Positions 10,906 to 20,175 of a DNA stretch of 64,000 bases are shown here, in pieces. The DNA is from Paracidovorax anthurii (GTDB lineage Bacteria; Pseudomonadota; Gammaproteobacteria; Burkholderiales; Burkholderiaceae_C). Under the pieces are notes generated by a model that was not told the DNA's origin, did not search any database, and saw only the letters and a list, made by a program, of their open reading frames with translations. A program made the translations under genes and the position numbers. The stretch is from the NCBI RefSeq assembly GCF_003269065.1, contig NZ_QLTA01000004.1, forward strand, positions 89,649 through 153,648. The letters are read 5' to 3'. The stretch's first letter is position 1, and every line of letters starts with the position of its first letter.

Positions 10906-12042
10906 CTACATCGATTCCGCCAGCATCTCCCGGTAGTCCTGCACGCTCGCCTCGCGCGGGTTGGTCTTGTGGCAGTGGTCCGCCAGCGCGCCCTCGATCA
11001 CGCCGTCCCACGCGGCAGGCGCGACGCCCAGGGCCGCGAGACCCGGGGGCAGGCCCAGGCGGGCGTTCATGTCGTGGATGGCCTGGGGGATGTCGCCCGC
11101 CGAGGCGAGGCCCATGGCCTGGGCCATGCGCTCCAGCCGGCGGTCTTTCTGCACGGCCCCGTCCCGCGCGTTGAAGCGCACCACGGCCGGCAGGAAGACG
11201 GCGTTGAGCGTGCCGTGGTGCAGGCGCGGATCGATGCCGCCCAGGCTGTGGCTGAGCGAATGCACGCAGCCCAGGCCCTTCTGGAAGGCCAGGGCGCCCT
11301 GCATGCTGGCGCACATCATCTGCAGGCGGGCGTCCCGGTCCTGGCCGTCGCGCGTGGCGCGCTCGATGTGCGCCCAGCCGCGCGCCAGGCCGTCGAGCGC
11401 GATGCCGTCGGCCGGCGGGTTGAAAGCCGAGGACATGAAGGTTTCCATGCAGTGCGCGATCGCGTCCATGCCCGTGGCGGCCGTGAGGCGGGGCGGCAGG
11501 CCCAGCGTCAGGGCCGGGTCGCAGACCGCGGCCCTGGGCACGAGATGCCACGAGTGGAAGCCGAGCTTGCGGTGGTCGTCCACGATGAGGATCGCCCCGC
11601 GCGCCACCTCGCTGCCCGTGCCGGCCGTGGTGGGCACGGCGATGAGCGGCGCCGTGCGCTCCGTGATGCGCGGCGAGCCGCCCTCGATGGTGGCGTAGTG
11701 CGCGAGCGGCCCCTCGTGCGTGGCCGCGATGGCGATGCCCTTGGCGCAGTCGATGGCCGAGCCGCCGCCCACCGCCACGAGGCCGTCGCAGCCCTGGGCG
11801 CGGTAGATCTCCACGGCCGCGCGCACGGCGGCCTCGGTGGGGTTGGAGGGCGTCTGGTCGAACACGGCCACGGGCAGGTCCGCCAGCGCGTCCAGCGCGG
11901 GCTGCAGCACGCCGGCGGCCCGCACCCCGGGGTCGGTGACCACGAGGGGCCGCCCGATGCCCGCCTGCGCGCACGCCTGCGCGAGCTGGCGCACCGCGCC
12001 GAACTCGACCTGGATCTGGGTGATGTAATGGATGAGGGCCAT
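10906..12042 (-). CDS. Iron-containing alcohol dehydrogenase family protein
   Basis: 378-residue group III (iron-type) NAD(P)-dependent dehydrogenase. GGGSAID at residues 92-98 binds the nucleotide and PTTAGTGSE at 137-145 is the family signature. The metal ligands are expected in GMDAIAHCMETF and in GCVHSLSHSLGG with HHGTLNA. Such enzymes reduce or oxidise short alcohols or aldehydes, 4-hydroxybutyrate or maleylacetate; the substrate cannot be decided. The ATG at 12042 gives the typical N-terminus (IHYITQIQVEFG). The gene is divergent from an exported hydratase-like gene about 130 bp away, so they may share a control region. Confidence 0.88.
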   Translation of the reverse strand: MALIHYITQIQVEFGAVRQLAQACAQAGIGRPLVVTDPGVRAAGVLQPALDALADLPVAVFDQTPSNPTEAAVRAAVEIYRAQGCDGLVAVGGGSAIDCAKGIAIAATHEGPLAHYATIEGGSPRITERTAPLIAVPTTAGTGSEVARGAILIVDDHRKLGFHSWHLVPRAAVCDPALTLGLPPRLTAATGMDAIAHCMETFMSSAFNPPADGIALDGLARGWAHIERATRDGQDRDARLQMMCASMQGALAFQKGLGCVHSLSHSLGGIDPRLHHGTLNAVFLPAVVRFNARDGAVQKDRRLERMAQAMGLASAGDIPQAIHDMNARLGLPPGLAALGVAPAAWDGVIEGALADHCHKTNPREASVQDYREMLAESM

Positions 12043-12171
12043 GGTGGTGTCCGCCAGGAAATCGTGGGAAGGCGCGCGTTCCGGGCGGCCGGTGCATGGC
12101 CTTCGTCCCGGCCGGGCCGCCTGCCCGCCCCGGCCGCGCATCGGCATCAATCTATTCCTTCGGAGCTCACC

Positions 12172-13041
12172 ATGGTCTTGCAGCAAACCCTCACTGCCGC
12201 CGTGCTGGCGGTCGCCTGCGCGACAAGCGCCCAGGCCGCCTGCCTGGGCGACGCCCAGGTGGCGGAATTCGCGGCGAACTACTTCGCGCGCACTCCCGCC
12301 GCCAACCCCGGGCCGATGAGCGCGGCCGACGCCGCCTGCACGCGGGCCAAGTTCAACGCGCTGCTCGAACAGCGCCTGGGCAAGCCCGTGGGCTACAAGG
12401 CCGCGCTGACGAATCCCGCCGTGCAGCAGCGCTTCAAGACCGACCAGCCCGTCTGGGGCAAGCTCTACGGCGGCATGGTGCTGCCCTCGGGCAGCACGGT
12501 GGACGCGGCCTTCGGCGCGCGGCCGGTCTATGAGGCCGACATGCTCGTGCGCGTGAAGAGCGCGGCCATCAACCACGCGCGCACGCCCGCCGAGGTGCTG
12601 GACGCCATCGACCAGGTGATCCCCTTCATCGAGCTGCCCGACCTGCTGGTGCAGGCGCCGTCCGAGCTGGACGCCGCGGGCGTGGCGGCGAACAACGTCG
12701 GCGCGCGCCTGGGTGTGGCCGGCACGCCCATCGCCGTGCCGACGCTGCGGGCCGAGCGCTATGCGCTGCTGGACGCGCTGGCGTCCATGTCGGTCACGCT
12801 CACCGATGGCGCGGGCGCGCGCCTGGGCGGCGGGCGCGGCAGCGACCTCCTGGGCCATCCGCTCCAGGCGGTGGTGTGGCTGGCCGGCGCGCTGCAGAAG
12901 GAAGACATCACCCTGCAGCCGGGCGACCTGGTGAGCCTGGGCTCGTTCTCCGCGCTGCTGCCGCCGCGCCCCGGGCTGGCGGTGACGGCCACGTTCGAGG
13001 GCCTGCCGGGAGCGCAGCCCGTGCGGGTGCAGTTCAAGTAG
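12172..13041 (+). CDS. Exported FAA-hydrolase/2-keto-4-pentenoate hydratase-like protein
   Basis: 289 residues. The body resembles the fumarylacetoacetase/2-hydroxypentadienoate hydratase fold: VGYKAALTNPAVQQRF near residue 76, then RPVYEADMLVRVKS with an acidic residue where the family binds metal, and ending PGDLVSLGSFSALLPPRPG. Unlike usual cytosolic members, the first 22 residues are a clear signal peptide with hydrophobic core TAAVLAVACATSAQA, so it is predicted periplasmic. A GGAG lies 8 bp before the ATG at 12172. Catalytic activity outside the cytoplasm is inference. It is divergent from the iron-type alcohol dehydrogenase. Confidence 0.75.
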   Translation: MVLQQTLTAAVLAVACATSAQAACLGDAQVAEFAANYFARTPAANPGPMSAADAACTRAKFNALLEQRLGKPVGYKAALTNPAVQQRFKTDQPVWGKLYGGMVLPSGSTVDAAFGARPVYEADMLVRVKSAAINHARTPAEVLDAIDQVIPFIELPDLLVQAPSELDAAGVAANNVGARLGVAGTPIAVPTLRAERYALLDALASMSVTLTDGAGARLGGGRGSDLLGHPLQAVVWLAGALQKEDITLQPGDLVSLGSFSALLPPRPGLAVTATFEGLPGAQPVRVQFK

Positions 13042-13127
13042 GGCGGCCGGGCGGGGGCGGGCCGGCGTGGTTTGGGGGATGATCGGCGCTTCCGGATGTC
13101 CGATCCGCTTCCCGTCCGCCCCTTTCC

Positions 13128-14153
13128 GTGACCGCTGCCCCGACCCCCCCGCTTCCTCATTCCCCGGCTGCGCCGCAGCACCGGCTCACGCCGCTGATGC
13201 GCGGCGTGATCGACCGCATGCACCGCGCGCGCCGCGCCCCCATGGAAACCGTGCCCGTGGCCGATGCCCGCGCCGCCTACGAGCTGGGCGCGGGCGTGCT
13301 CGAAATCCCCAAGCCCGCGCTGGCGCGCGTGGAGGACCTGCGCATTCCCGCGCGCGACGGCCACGGGCTGCCCGCGCGGCTCTATGCGCCCCGCGAGGGC
13401 GGCGGGGCGCTGCCGGCGCTGCTCTACCTGCATGGCGGCGGTTTCACCGTGGGCAGCATCGCCACGCACGACACGCTCTGCCGCGAGCTGGCGCGCCGGG
13501 CCGGCTGCATGGTCGTCTCGCTCGATTACCGGCTCGCGCCCGAACACCGCTTTCCCACGGCGGTGGAAGACACCTGGGATGCGCTCGCCTGGATCGCCGC
13601 GCAGGCGGGCCGCCTCGGCGCCGACCCCGCGCGGCTGGCCGTGGGCGGCGACAGCGCGGGCGGCACGCTGGCCGCGGTGGCCGCGATCCAGGCGCGCGAT
13701 GCCGGCCTGCCGCTGGCCCTGCAGATGCTTTTCTACCCGGGCTGCACGGCCCACCAGGACACGGCCTCGCACGCGCTGTACGCGCGCGGCTTCGTGCTGG
13801 AGGCGCAGGCCATTACCTGGTTCTTCGGCCACTACGTGACCCCTGCGCAGCGCGACGACTGGCGCTTCGCCCCGCTCAACGCGGATAACGTGGACGGCGT
13901 GGCCCCGGCCTGGATCGGGCTCGCGGAATGCGATCCGCTGGTGGATGAGGGCGTGGCCTATGCCGACAAGCTGCGCGCCGCCGGCGTGGCGGTGGACCTG
14001 GAGATCTACCGCGGCGTGACCCACGAATTCATCAAGATGGGCCGCGCGATCCCCGAGGCGCGCACCGCCCACGTCCACGCCGCCGCCGCCCTGCGCGCGG
14101 CCTTCGGCCTGCCCGATCCCCTGACCGAGGAGGCCGCCCATGCGCCGCGCTGA
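13128..14153 (+). CDS. Alpha/beta hydrolase, hormone-sensitive-lipase (family IV) esterase
   Basis: 341-residue carboxylesterase of the HSL family. The oxyanion-hole motif HGGG is seen in LYLHGGGFTVG, the nucleophile in GGDSAGGTLA, and the likely acid and base of the triad in ECDPLVDEG and THEF. DYRLAPEHRFPTAVED is a family hallmark. Family members hydrolyse short-chain esters in the cytoplasm; the substrate is unknown. The start is GTG (13128). No signal peptide is evident. The next gene begins inside this one (14-bp overlap), so the esterase and the thioesterase-GNAT fusion are likely cotranslated. Confidence 0.87.
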   Translation: MTAAPTPPLPHSPAAPQHRLTPLMRGVIDRMHRARRAPMETVPVADARAAYELGAGVLEIPKPALARVEDLRIPARDGHGLPARLYAPREGGGALPALLYLHGGGFTVGSIATHDTLCRELARRAGCMVVSLDYRLAPEHRFPTAVEDTWDALAWIAAQAGRLGADPARLAVGGDSAGGTLAAVAAIQARDAGLPLALQMLFYPGCTAHQDTASHALYARGFVLEAQAITWFFGHYVTPAQRDDWRFAPLNADNVDGVAPAWIGLAECDPLVDEGVAYADKLRAAGVAVDLEIYRGVTHEFIKMGRAIPEARTAHVHAAAALRAAFGLPDPLTEEAAHAPR

Positions 14154-15000
14154 TTTCCGCTGCGCCGAGCGCCTGCGCGTGCGCTGGGCCGAGGTGGACA
14201 TGCAGAAGATCGTCTTCAACGGCCACTACCTGATGTACATCGACACCGCCATGTCCGCCTACTGGCGGGCGCTGGCCATGCCCTACGAGGAGGGCATGCG
14301 CGCGCTCGGCGGCGAGCTGTACGTGAAGAAGGCCACGCTCGAATACCACGCCTCCGCGCGGCTGGACGACGTGCTGGACGTGGGCCTGCGCTGCGCGCGC
14401 ATCGGCACCAGCTCGCTGCGGTTCGAGGCCGGCATCTTCGCGGGCGACCGGCTGCTGGTGTCGGGCGAGCTGGTCTATGTGTTCGCCGACGCGGCCAGCC
14501 AGACCTCCCGGCCCGTGCCCGCCGCGCTGCGCGCGCTCATCGACGCGTTCGAGGCCGGCCACGAGGTGGTGGAGCTGCGCGTGGGCGACTGGGCCACGCT
14601 CGGCGAGGACGCGCTGCGCCTGCGCATGGCCGTGTTCGTGCGGGAGCAGGGCATCGACCCCGCGCTGGAGGCCGACGCGCTCGACGCCGGTGCCGTGCAT
14701 GCCGTGGCCTACAACCGCATCGGCCTTCCCGTGGCCACCGGCCGGCTGCTGCAGCCCGCGCCGGGCGAGGCGCGCATCGGCCGCATGGCCGTGGACCGCG
14801 CCGTGCGCGGCCAGCGCTGGGGCCGGGCCGTGCTGGACGCGCTGGTCGCTGCGGCACAGGCGCGTGGCGACCGGCGGGTCACGCTGCATGCCCAATGCAG
14901 CGCGGAGAACTTCTATCGCCGCGCGGGCTTCGAGGCCGAGGGGGCTCCCTACGAGGAGGCGGGCCTGCCGCACGTGAACATGCGGCGAGGGTTGAAGTGA
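14140..15000 (+). CDS. Acyl-CoA thioesterase (4HBT) - GNAT acetyltransferase fusion
   Basis: 286-residue two-domain protein. Residues ~5-130 form a YbgC/FadM-like hotdog thioesterase: VRWAEVDMQKIVFNGHYL carries the aspartate typical of the 4HBT active site. Residues ~145-285 form an ElaA/YjcF-like GNAT: RMAVFVREQGIDPALEAD, then IGRMAVDRAVRGQRWGRAVL (acetyl-CoA loop), then LHAQCSAENFYRRAGF. Both halves look complete, and both domains act on acyl-CoA. The fusion suggests linked hydrolysis and transfer chemistry, but that is inference. It overlaps the esterase gene by 14 bp. A GC-rich hairpin repeat starts right after its stop. Confidence 0.82.
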   Translation: MRRADFRCAERLRVRWAEVDMQKIVFNGHYLMYIDTAMSAYWRALAMPYEEGMRALGGELYVKKATLEYHASARLDDVLDVGLRCARIGTSSLRFEAGIFAGDRLLVSGELVYVFADAASQTSRPVPAALRALIDAFEAGHEVVELRVGDWATLGEDALRLRMAVFVREQGIDPALEADALDAGAVHAVAYNRIGLPVATGRLLQPAPGEARIGRMAVDRAVRGQRWGRAVLDALVAAAQARGDRRVTLHAQCSAENFYRRAGFEAEGAPYEEAGLPHVNMRRGLK

Positions 15001-15002
15001 CA

Positions 15003-15116
15003 TCCCCCTGAGCGGCTTTGCCGCTTCCCCCTTCTCCTGCGGGAAGGGGGACAACGCCAGTGGCCGGGCAGAGCCCGCTCCACGGCGTTTGCTGGCGTGG
15101 CCTGCTCCGCGGCCGT
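15003..15116 (+). repeat. GC-rich CCCCCTGAG hairpin repeat, copy A
   Basis: Begins 2 bp after a stop codon. It has CCCCCTGAG, then a hairpin TCCCCCTT/AAGGGGGA, then TGGCC-GGC...CCACGGCG and GGCCTGCTCCGCGGCC. The same blocks in the same order occur at 46747-46849, and partly at 58727-58840. Confidence 0.75.
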
Positions 15117-15176
15117 CTGAGGGGTGGCGTGGCGTCGGTTCATGGGCCGTGGGTGACACGCAGCGCCATGGGACGC

Positions 15177-16091
15177 TCAGATGTCTTCGAGCAGGGCGTA
15201 GGGCAGGTCGCCCAGCGCCAGCGGCACGCCCTCGGGGCCGCCTGCGCGCAGCGCCTCGCCGGTGGCGGCCACCTGCAGCGCCACCAGCGCGTCGAACCCG
15301 CCCCCGGGCGCGGCGGCGGCCTGCACCACCGTGCCGCAGGGCTGCTCGGCATCGCTGGCCGCGAACACCTCGGCGCCCACGGCGAGGGCCTCGGGCGCGT
15401 GGGCCAGGTATGTGCGGCGCTTGAGCGTGCCGCGGAACTGGCTGCGCGCCACCACCTCCTGGCCGGGGTAGCAGCCCTTCTTGAAGTTCACCCCGCCCAC
15501 GGATTCGTAGTTGAGCATCTGCGGCACGAACAGGTCCACGAGCGGGGCCGTGACCGTGGCCACGCCGCTCTGCACTTCGCTCCACTCCCAGAGGCCGGGC
15601 GCGAGGGCCGGGCCCTGCGGGGCGGGGCTGCCTGCGGGCTGCGCCAGCAGCGCGCGCGGCTGGCCGGCGGCGGGGTAGAGGTGAACGAGTGTGCCGAGGT
15701 CCGTGTCGGCCTGGCTCCAGGGCGGCGGCGCGGCGCCGGCCGCCGCCGGCACGGCATCGCCCGCGAGCCCCCACAGCGCGAAGTCGGCCGTGGCGTCGGA
15801 GAGCCGCGCCTTGGCGCGCAGCACGAACATCGAGAGCCGCTTGAGCACCGGCGCGAGCACGTCGCGGCTGCACACCAGCAGCACCTCGGCCTCGCCCTGG
15901 CGCCAGCCGATGAAGCTCGCCTGCATGCGGCCCTTGGCCGAGAGGAAGGCCGCCAGCCGGGCCTGGCCGGGGGGCAGCAGCAGGAAATCCTGCGTGAGCT
16001 GGCCGTGGAGGAATTTGGCCGCGTCTTCGCCTGCCACGCGGATCACGCCGAGCCCGCTGAGGGGGGCCAGGCCATTCAAGGGGGACGTCAT
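15177..16091 (-). CDS. ygfZ: Folate-binding protein YgfZ/GcvT-like
   Basis: 304-residue tetrahydrofolate-dependent protein that supports repair or assembly of iron-sulfur clusters. The diagnostic motif KKGCYPGQE with its essential Cys is at about residue 205. FLHGQLTQDFLLLPPGQARL near the N-terminus is the family's folate-binding start. The C-terminal GcvT-like barrel ends in DLPYALLEDI. The ATG at 16091 gives MTSPLNG; an ATG 15 bp further upstream is also possible. It is divergent from mltG, an arrangement common in beta-proteobacteria. Confidence 0.93.
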   Translation of the reverse strand: MTSPLNGLAPLSGLGVIRVAGEDAAKFLHGQLTQDFLLLPPGQARLAAFLSAKGRMQASFIGWRQGEAEVLLVCSRDVLAPVLKRLSMFVLRAKARLSDATADFALWGLAGDAVPAAAGAAPPPWSQADTDLGTLVHLYPAAGQPRALLAQPAGSPAPQGPALAPGLWEWSEVQSGVATVTAPLVDLFVPQMLNYESVGGVNFKKGCYPGQEVVARSQFRGTLKRRTYLAHAPEALAVGAEVFAASDAEQPCGTVVQAAAAPGGGFDALVALQVAATGEALRAGGPEGVPLALGDLPYALLEDI

Positions 16092-16139
16092 GGCGTGAAT
16101 TATCATGCCCGGCTCCTTTTCCTCTGGGTTCATCGGGTC

Positions 16140-17156
16140 GTGCGCCGTTTCTTCCTTCTCATCGTGCTGGTGGCCATCGCGGCGGCCGGCGCGGGCTACT
16201 GGTGGCTGCACCAGCCCCTGCCCCTGCGCGCGCCCTCCGGCGCGGGCGCCGCACAGCCGCTGGAGCTGGAGATCGAGCCCGGCACCACCCCGCGCGGCGT
16301 CGCGGCGGCGGCCGTGGCCGCGGGCGTGGACACCGATCCGCGCCTGCTCTACGCCTGGTTCCGCGTCTCGGGCAAGGACCGCCTCATCAAGGCCGGCAAC
16401 TACGAGATCCCCCCGGGCACCACGCCCTTCGGGCTGCTGCAAAAGCTCGTGCGCGGCGAGGAGGCGCTGCGCGCCGTCACCCTCGTGGAGGGCTGGACCT
16501 TCCGGCAGTTCCGGCAGGCCCTGGGCCGCGAGGACCAGCTGCGGCACGACACCCAGGGCCTGGCCGACGACGCCGTCATGGCCCGCCTGGAGCGCCCGGG
16601 CGTGCACCCCGAGGGCCGTTTCTTCCCCGATACCTACACCTACGCCAAGGGCACGAGCGACCTCGCCGTGCTGCGCCGCGCCCTGCACGCCATGGACCGG
16701 CGGCTGGAGGCCGCCTGGGCGCAACGCGCCGCCGACACGCCGCTCAAGAGCGCGGACGAGGCGCTCATCCTCGCGAGCATCGTCGAGAAGGAAACCGGCC
16801 GCGCCTCCGACCGGGGCCAGATCGCCGGCGTGTTCTCCAACCGGCTGCGCACCGGCATGCTGCTGCAGACCGACCCCACCGTCATCTACGGCATGGGCGA
16901 GAAGTTCGACGGCAACCTGCGCCGCCGCGACCTGCTGGCCGACACGCCCTGGAACACCTACACCCGCGCCGGCCTGCCGCCCACGCCGATCTCGATGCCG
17001 GGCAAGGCCTCGCTCATCGCGGCCGTGCAGCCCGAGCGCACCAGCGCGCTCTACTTCGTCGCCCGGGGCGACGGCACGAGCCATTTCAGTCCCACGCTCG
17101 ACGAGCACAACCGGGCCGTGAACCGCTACCAGCGCGGGCAGGGTCCGCAGCAATAG
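16140..17156 (+). CDS. mltG: Endolytic murein transglycosylase MltG
   Basis: 338-residue inner-membrane enzyme that cleaves nascent peptidoglycan glycan strands. A single N-terminal membrane anchor is visible at residues ~4-22 ([19 protein letters not shown]). The LysM-like N-domain follows. The catalytic domain holds the glutamate in ASIVEKETG and the conserved [10 protein letters not shown] and [17 protein letters not shown] segments. The start is GTG at 16140, just before the membrane anchor. It is first in the run mltG-tmk-holB-pilZ-tatD, and its neighbour tmk starts 52 bp later. Confidence 0.94.
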   Translation: MRRFFLLIVLVAIAAAGAGYWWLHQPLPLRAPSGAGAAQPLELEIEPGTTPRGVAAAAVAAGVDTDPRLLYAWFRVSGKDRLIKAGNYEIPPGTTPFGLLQKLVRGEEALRAVTLVEGWTFRQFRQALGREDQLRHDTQGLADDAVMARLERPGVHPEGRFFPDTYTYAKGTSDLAVLRRALHAMDRRLEAAWAQRAADTPLKSADEALILASIVEKETGRASDRGQIAGVFSNRLRTGMLLQTDPTVIYGMGEKFDGNLRRRDLLADTPWNTYTRAGLPPTPISMPGKASLIAAVQPERTSALYFVARGDGTSHFSPTLDEHNRAVNRYQRGQGPQQ

Positions 17157-17208
17157 GGCCTGCGGCGGGCGACCGGCCCGGGGCACGCACCACCAGAGGT
17201 TTTCTTCC

Positions 17209-17883
17209 ATGCAGCGACGGGGTTGGTTCATCACATTCGAAGGCATCGACGGCGCGGGCAAGTCCTCGCACATCGAGGCCGTGGCCGAGGCGCTGCGCGC
17301 CGAGGGCCGGACGGTCGCGGTCACCCGCGAGCCCGGGGGCACGCCCCTGGCCGAGACCCTGCGCACCCTGCTGCTGAACGAGGCCATGGACGCGCTCACC
17401 GAATCGCTCATCGTGTTCGCCGGCCGGCGCGACCACCTGCGCGCCGTGATCGCGCCGGCCCTCGCGCGCGGCGAGGTGGTGCTGTGTGACCGCTTCACCG
17501 ACGCCACCTTCGCCTACCAGGGCGCGGGGCGCGGCTTCGACCGCGAGGTGCTATCGATTCTGGAGCGCATCACGCAGGCAGGACTGCGACATGAGGCCGA
17601 TCCGGTGCTCAACCCTGATCTCACGCTGTGGTTCGACGTTCCGCCGGACGTGGCGGCGGCCCGGCTCGCGGGCGCGCGCGCCCCTGACCGCTTCGAGGTC
17701 CAGCCGGTCGAATTCTTCCGCCGCGTGGCCCGGGGCTATGCTGATCGGGCGGCCGCCGACCCCGATCGCTTCGCGCGGCTCGATGCCGACCGGCCGCGCG
17801 AGGCCGTGCGGGAGCAGCTGCTGTCCGTGCTGCGGTCGCGCGGCGTGCTCGGGGCCGCGGGCGGCCCGGAGGCGGCCCCATGA
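17209..17883 (+). CDS. tmk: Thymidylate kinase
   Basis: Phosphorylates dTMP to dTDP in the cytoplasm. 224 residues. P-loop [11 protein letters not shown] at residues 10-20; DR of the TMP-binding motif in [26 protein letters not shown] matches the conserved loop. The residues after the P-loop match the bacterial enzyme. The last codons overlap holB by 4 bp (ATGA), so the kinase and the clamp-loader subunit are coupled. Confidence 0.96.
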   Translation: MQRRGWFITFEGIDGAGKSSHIEAVAEALRAEGRTVAVTREPGGTPLAETLRTLLLNEAMDALTESLIVFAGRRDHLRAVIAPALARGEVVLCDRFTDATFAYQGAGRGFDREVLSILERITQAGLRHEADPVLNPDLTLWFDVPPDVAAARLAGARAPDRFEVQPVEFFRRVARGYADRAAADPDRFARLDADRPREAVREQLLSVLRSRGVLGAAGGPEAAP

Positions 17884-18890
17884 GCGATCCGTCCGGCACC
17901 CTGGTCTCCCCCTGGATCGCCGCGCAGCGGCGGCGGCTGCTGGCCCAGCGCGGCCATGCGTGGCTGCTCAGCGGCCCCTCGGGCCTGGGCCAGTACGCCC
18001 TGGCGCTGGAGTTGGTCCGCGCCTGGCTCTGCGACGCGCCCTCGCCGGAGGGCGCCTGCGGGCACTGCGGGAGCTGCCACGCCATCGAAGTGCGCACCCA
18101 TGCCGACCTGTGCGTGCTCATGCCCGAGACCGACATGATCGAGCGCGGCTGGCCGCTGCCCGAGAAGGCCCAGGCCGAAATCGACGACAAGAAGCGCAAG
18201 GCGAGCCGCGAGATCCGCGTGGAGGCCATGCGCGACGCCGTGCAGTTCGCGCAGCGCACCTCGGCGCGCGGGCGGGGCAAGGCGGTGCTGGTCTATCCGG
18301 CCGAGCAGATGAACACCATCACCGCCAACGCGCTGCTCAAGACCCTGGAGGAGCCGGCGGGCGACGTGCGCTTCGTGCTCGCGAGCGAGGCCGCGCACCA
18401 GCTCCTGCCCACCATCCGCAGCCGCTGCCTGGGCCATACGCTGCAATGGCCGGCCGAGTCCGATTCGCTGGCGTGGCTGGCCGGGCAGGGCGTGGCCCCC
18501 GAGGCCGCCGCCGACCTGCTGCGTGCGAGCGGCGGCCGCCCCGAGGATGCCCTGGCCCTCGCGCAGGCCGGCCGCAGCCCGCAGTCGTGGGCCCGGCTTC
18601 CGCGTGCCGTCGCGCAGGGCGATGCCACGGCGCTGGGCGATTTTTCGCCCGCCGAGGCCGTGGATGCGCTGCAAAAGCTCTGCCACGACCTGCTCGCGCG
18701 GCGCGTGGGCGCCGCCCCGCGCTACTTCGCCGAAGCCGACCTGCCGACCCCGCCGGGCGTGGGGCCATTGACCCGCTGGGCCCGCGCCCTTGCCCGGGAG
18801 GCGCGCACCGCGGACCACCCGTTCAACCCCGGCCTCATGCTGGAGTCGCTTGTTGCGCAGGCGCGAAACGCCCTAAACTCCCGCCATTGA
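17880..18890 (+). CDS. holB: DNA polymerase III subunit delta'
   Basis: 336-residue clamp-loader subunit that, with gamma/tau and delta, loads the beta clamp. The N-terminus [20 protein letters not shown] aligns with the P-loop region but lacks the GKS/T lysine, as expected for the non-ATPase delta'. Cysteines in CGHCGSC near residue 62 belong to the zinc module. SRC motif: [30 protein letters not shown] is the conserved sensor region. It overlaps tmk and is followed after 9 bp by the PilZ gene. Confidence 0.95.
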   Translation: MSDPSGTLVSPWIAAQRRRLLAQRGHAWLLSGPSGLGQYALALELVRAWLCDAPSPEGACGHCGSCHAIEVRTHADLCVLMPETDMIERGWPLPEKAQAEIDDKKRKASREIRVEAMRDAVQFAQRTSARGRGKAVLVYPAEQMNTITANALLKTLEEPAGDVRFVLASEAAHQLLPTIRSRCLGHTLQWPAESDSLAWLAGQGVAPEAAADLLRASGGRPEDALALAQAGRSPQSWARLPRAVAQGDATALGDFSPAEAVDALQKLCHDLLARRVGAAPRYFAEADLPTPPGVGPLTRWARALAREARTADHPFNPGLMLESLVAQARNALNSRH

Positions 18891-18899
18891 AAGATCGAC

Positions 18900-19268
18900 A
18901 TGCCCAACACGAGCCCCCCATCCAGCGCACCCCGCCCCAGCGTCATGCAGCTGGCCATCAAGGAGAAGGCGGCGCTCTATGCGGCATACATTCCATTCTT
19001 CGCCGAGGGCGGCATCTTCGTGCCGACGCAGCGCGACTACCGCCTGGGCGACGACGTCTACGTGCTGCTGACCCTGCCCGAGGACACCCAGCGCTATCCC
19101 GTGGCGGGCCGTGTGGCCTGGGTCACGCCGGCGCGCGCCGCGGGTAACCGCACGCAGGGCATCGGCATCCAGTTCCCCCGGGACGAAAAATCCCGGCTGC
19201 TCAAGACCCGCATTGAGGAGATCCTGGGCACGGCACTGGGATCGGAGCGGCCCACGCAAACCATCTGA
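18900..19268 (+). CDS. pilZ: PilZ domain protein (type IV pilus PilZ type)
   Basis: 122-residue single-domain PilZ protein. The sequence IPFFAEGGIFVPTQRDYRLG and the core YVLLTLPEDTQRYPVAGRVAWVTP match PilZ proteins needed for type IV pilus assembly. The c-di-GMP-binding RxxxR motif is not evident at the N-terminus, in line with PilZ proper, which does not bind the nucleotide; this reading is from general family knowledge. It lies between holB and tatD, its common place in beta- and gamma-proteobacteria. Confidence 0.88.
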   Translation: MPNTSPPSSAPRPSVMQLAIKEKAALYAAYIPFFAEGGIFVPTQRDYRLGDDVYVLLTLPEDTQRYPVAGRVAWVTPARAAGNRTQGIGIQFPRDEKSRLLKTRIEEILGTALGSERPTQTI

Positions 19269-19362
19269 CACCGCGCCCGGGTGCCATGCCATGCCGGCCC
19301 GCGCGGCCGGCATTTTTCTTGGCGCCGCGCATCCCGCGCGCACCCCGTCTTCCGAGCGACCC

Positions 19363-20175
19363 ATGTTCACCGATTCGCACTGCCACCTCAGCTTTCCCGA
19401 ACTCTCCGCCGAACTGCCCGCCATCCGCGAGGCCATGGCCAGCGCGCGCGTGGACCGCGCGCTGTGCATCTGCACCACCATCGAGGAATTCGGGGCCGTG
19501 CATGCGCTGGCCCTGGCGCATGACAACTTCTGGAGCACCGTGGGCGTGCACCCGGACAACGAAGGCGTCACCGAGCCCTCGGTGCAGGACCTGCTGGACC
19601 GCGCCGCGCTGCCGCGCGTGATCGCCATCGGCGAAACCGGCCTCGACTACTACGGCATGGAAGACCGCAAGGGCGGCCGCAGCATCGCGGACATGGAATG
19701 GCAGCGCGAGCGCTTCCGCACCCACATCCGTGCCGCGCGCGCCTGCGGCAAGCCCCTGGTCATCCACACGCGCAGCGCCTCGGACGACACCCTGGCCATC
19801 CTGCGCGAGGAAGGCGAGGACGGCGCCGGCAACCGCGCGGGCGGCGTGTTCCATTGCTTCACCGAGACGGCCGAGGTGGCGCGCGCGGCGCTGGACCGGG
19901 GCTACTACATCTCGTTCTCGGGCATCCTCACCTTCAAGAACGCCCAGGCGCTGCGCGACGTGGCGGCCTTCGTGCCGCTGGACCGCATGCTCATCGAGAC
20001 CGACAGCCCCTACCTCGCGCCCGTGCCGTACCGGGGCAAGACCAACAACCCCTCGTACGTGCCCTTCGTGGCCCGGCAGATCGCCGAGCTGAAGGGGCTG
20101 GACGCCGAGGCGGTGGGCGAGGCCACCAGCCGCAATTTCGACACGCTGTTCTTCCGGAGCCCCCCCACGCCATGA
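19363..20175 (+). CDS. tatD: TatD family metal-dependent hydrolase/DNase
   Basis: 270-residue TIM-barrel hydrolase. Metal ligands: HCH in FTDSHCHLSF, Glu in IGETGLDYY, His in LVIHTRS and VFHCFT, and Asp in MLIETDSPYLAP. Relatives are Mg-dependent 3'-5' exonucleases linked to DNA repair. The ATG at 19363 gives the canonical MFTDSHCH start. The preceding ~90 bp after pilZ hold no gene. Its stop overlaps the ankyrin gene (ATGA). Confidence 0.93.
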   Translation: MFTDSHCHLSFPELSAELPAIREAMASARVDRALCICTTIEEFGAVHALALAHDNFWSTVGVHPDNEGVTEPSVQDLLDRAALPRVIAIGETGLDYYGMEDRKGGRSIADMEWQRERFRTHIRAARACGKPLVIHTRSASDDTLAILREEGEDGAGNRAGGVFHCFTETAEVARAALDRGYYISFSGILTFKNAQALRDVAAFVPLDRMLIETDSPYLAPVPYRGKTNNPSYVPFVARQIAELKGLDAEAVGEATSRNFDTLFFRSPPTP

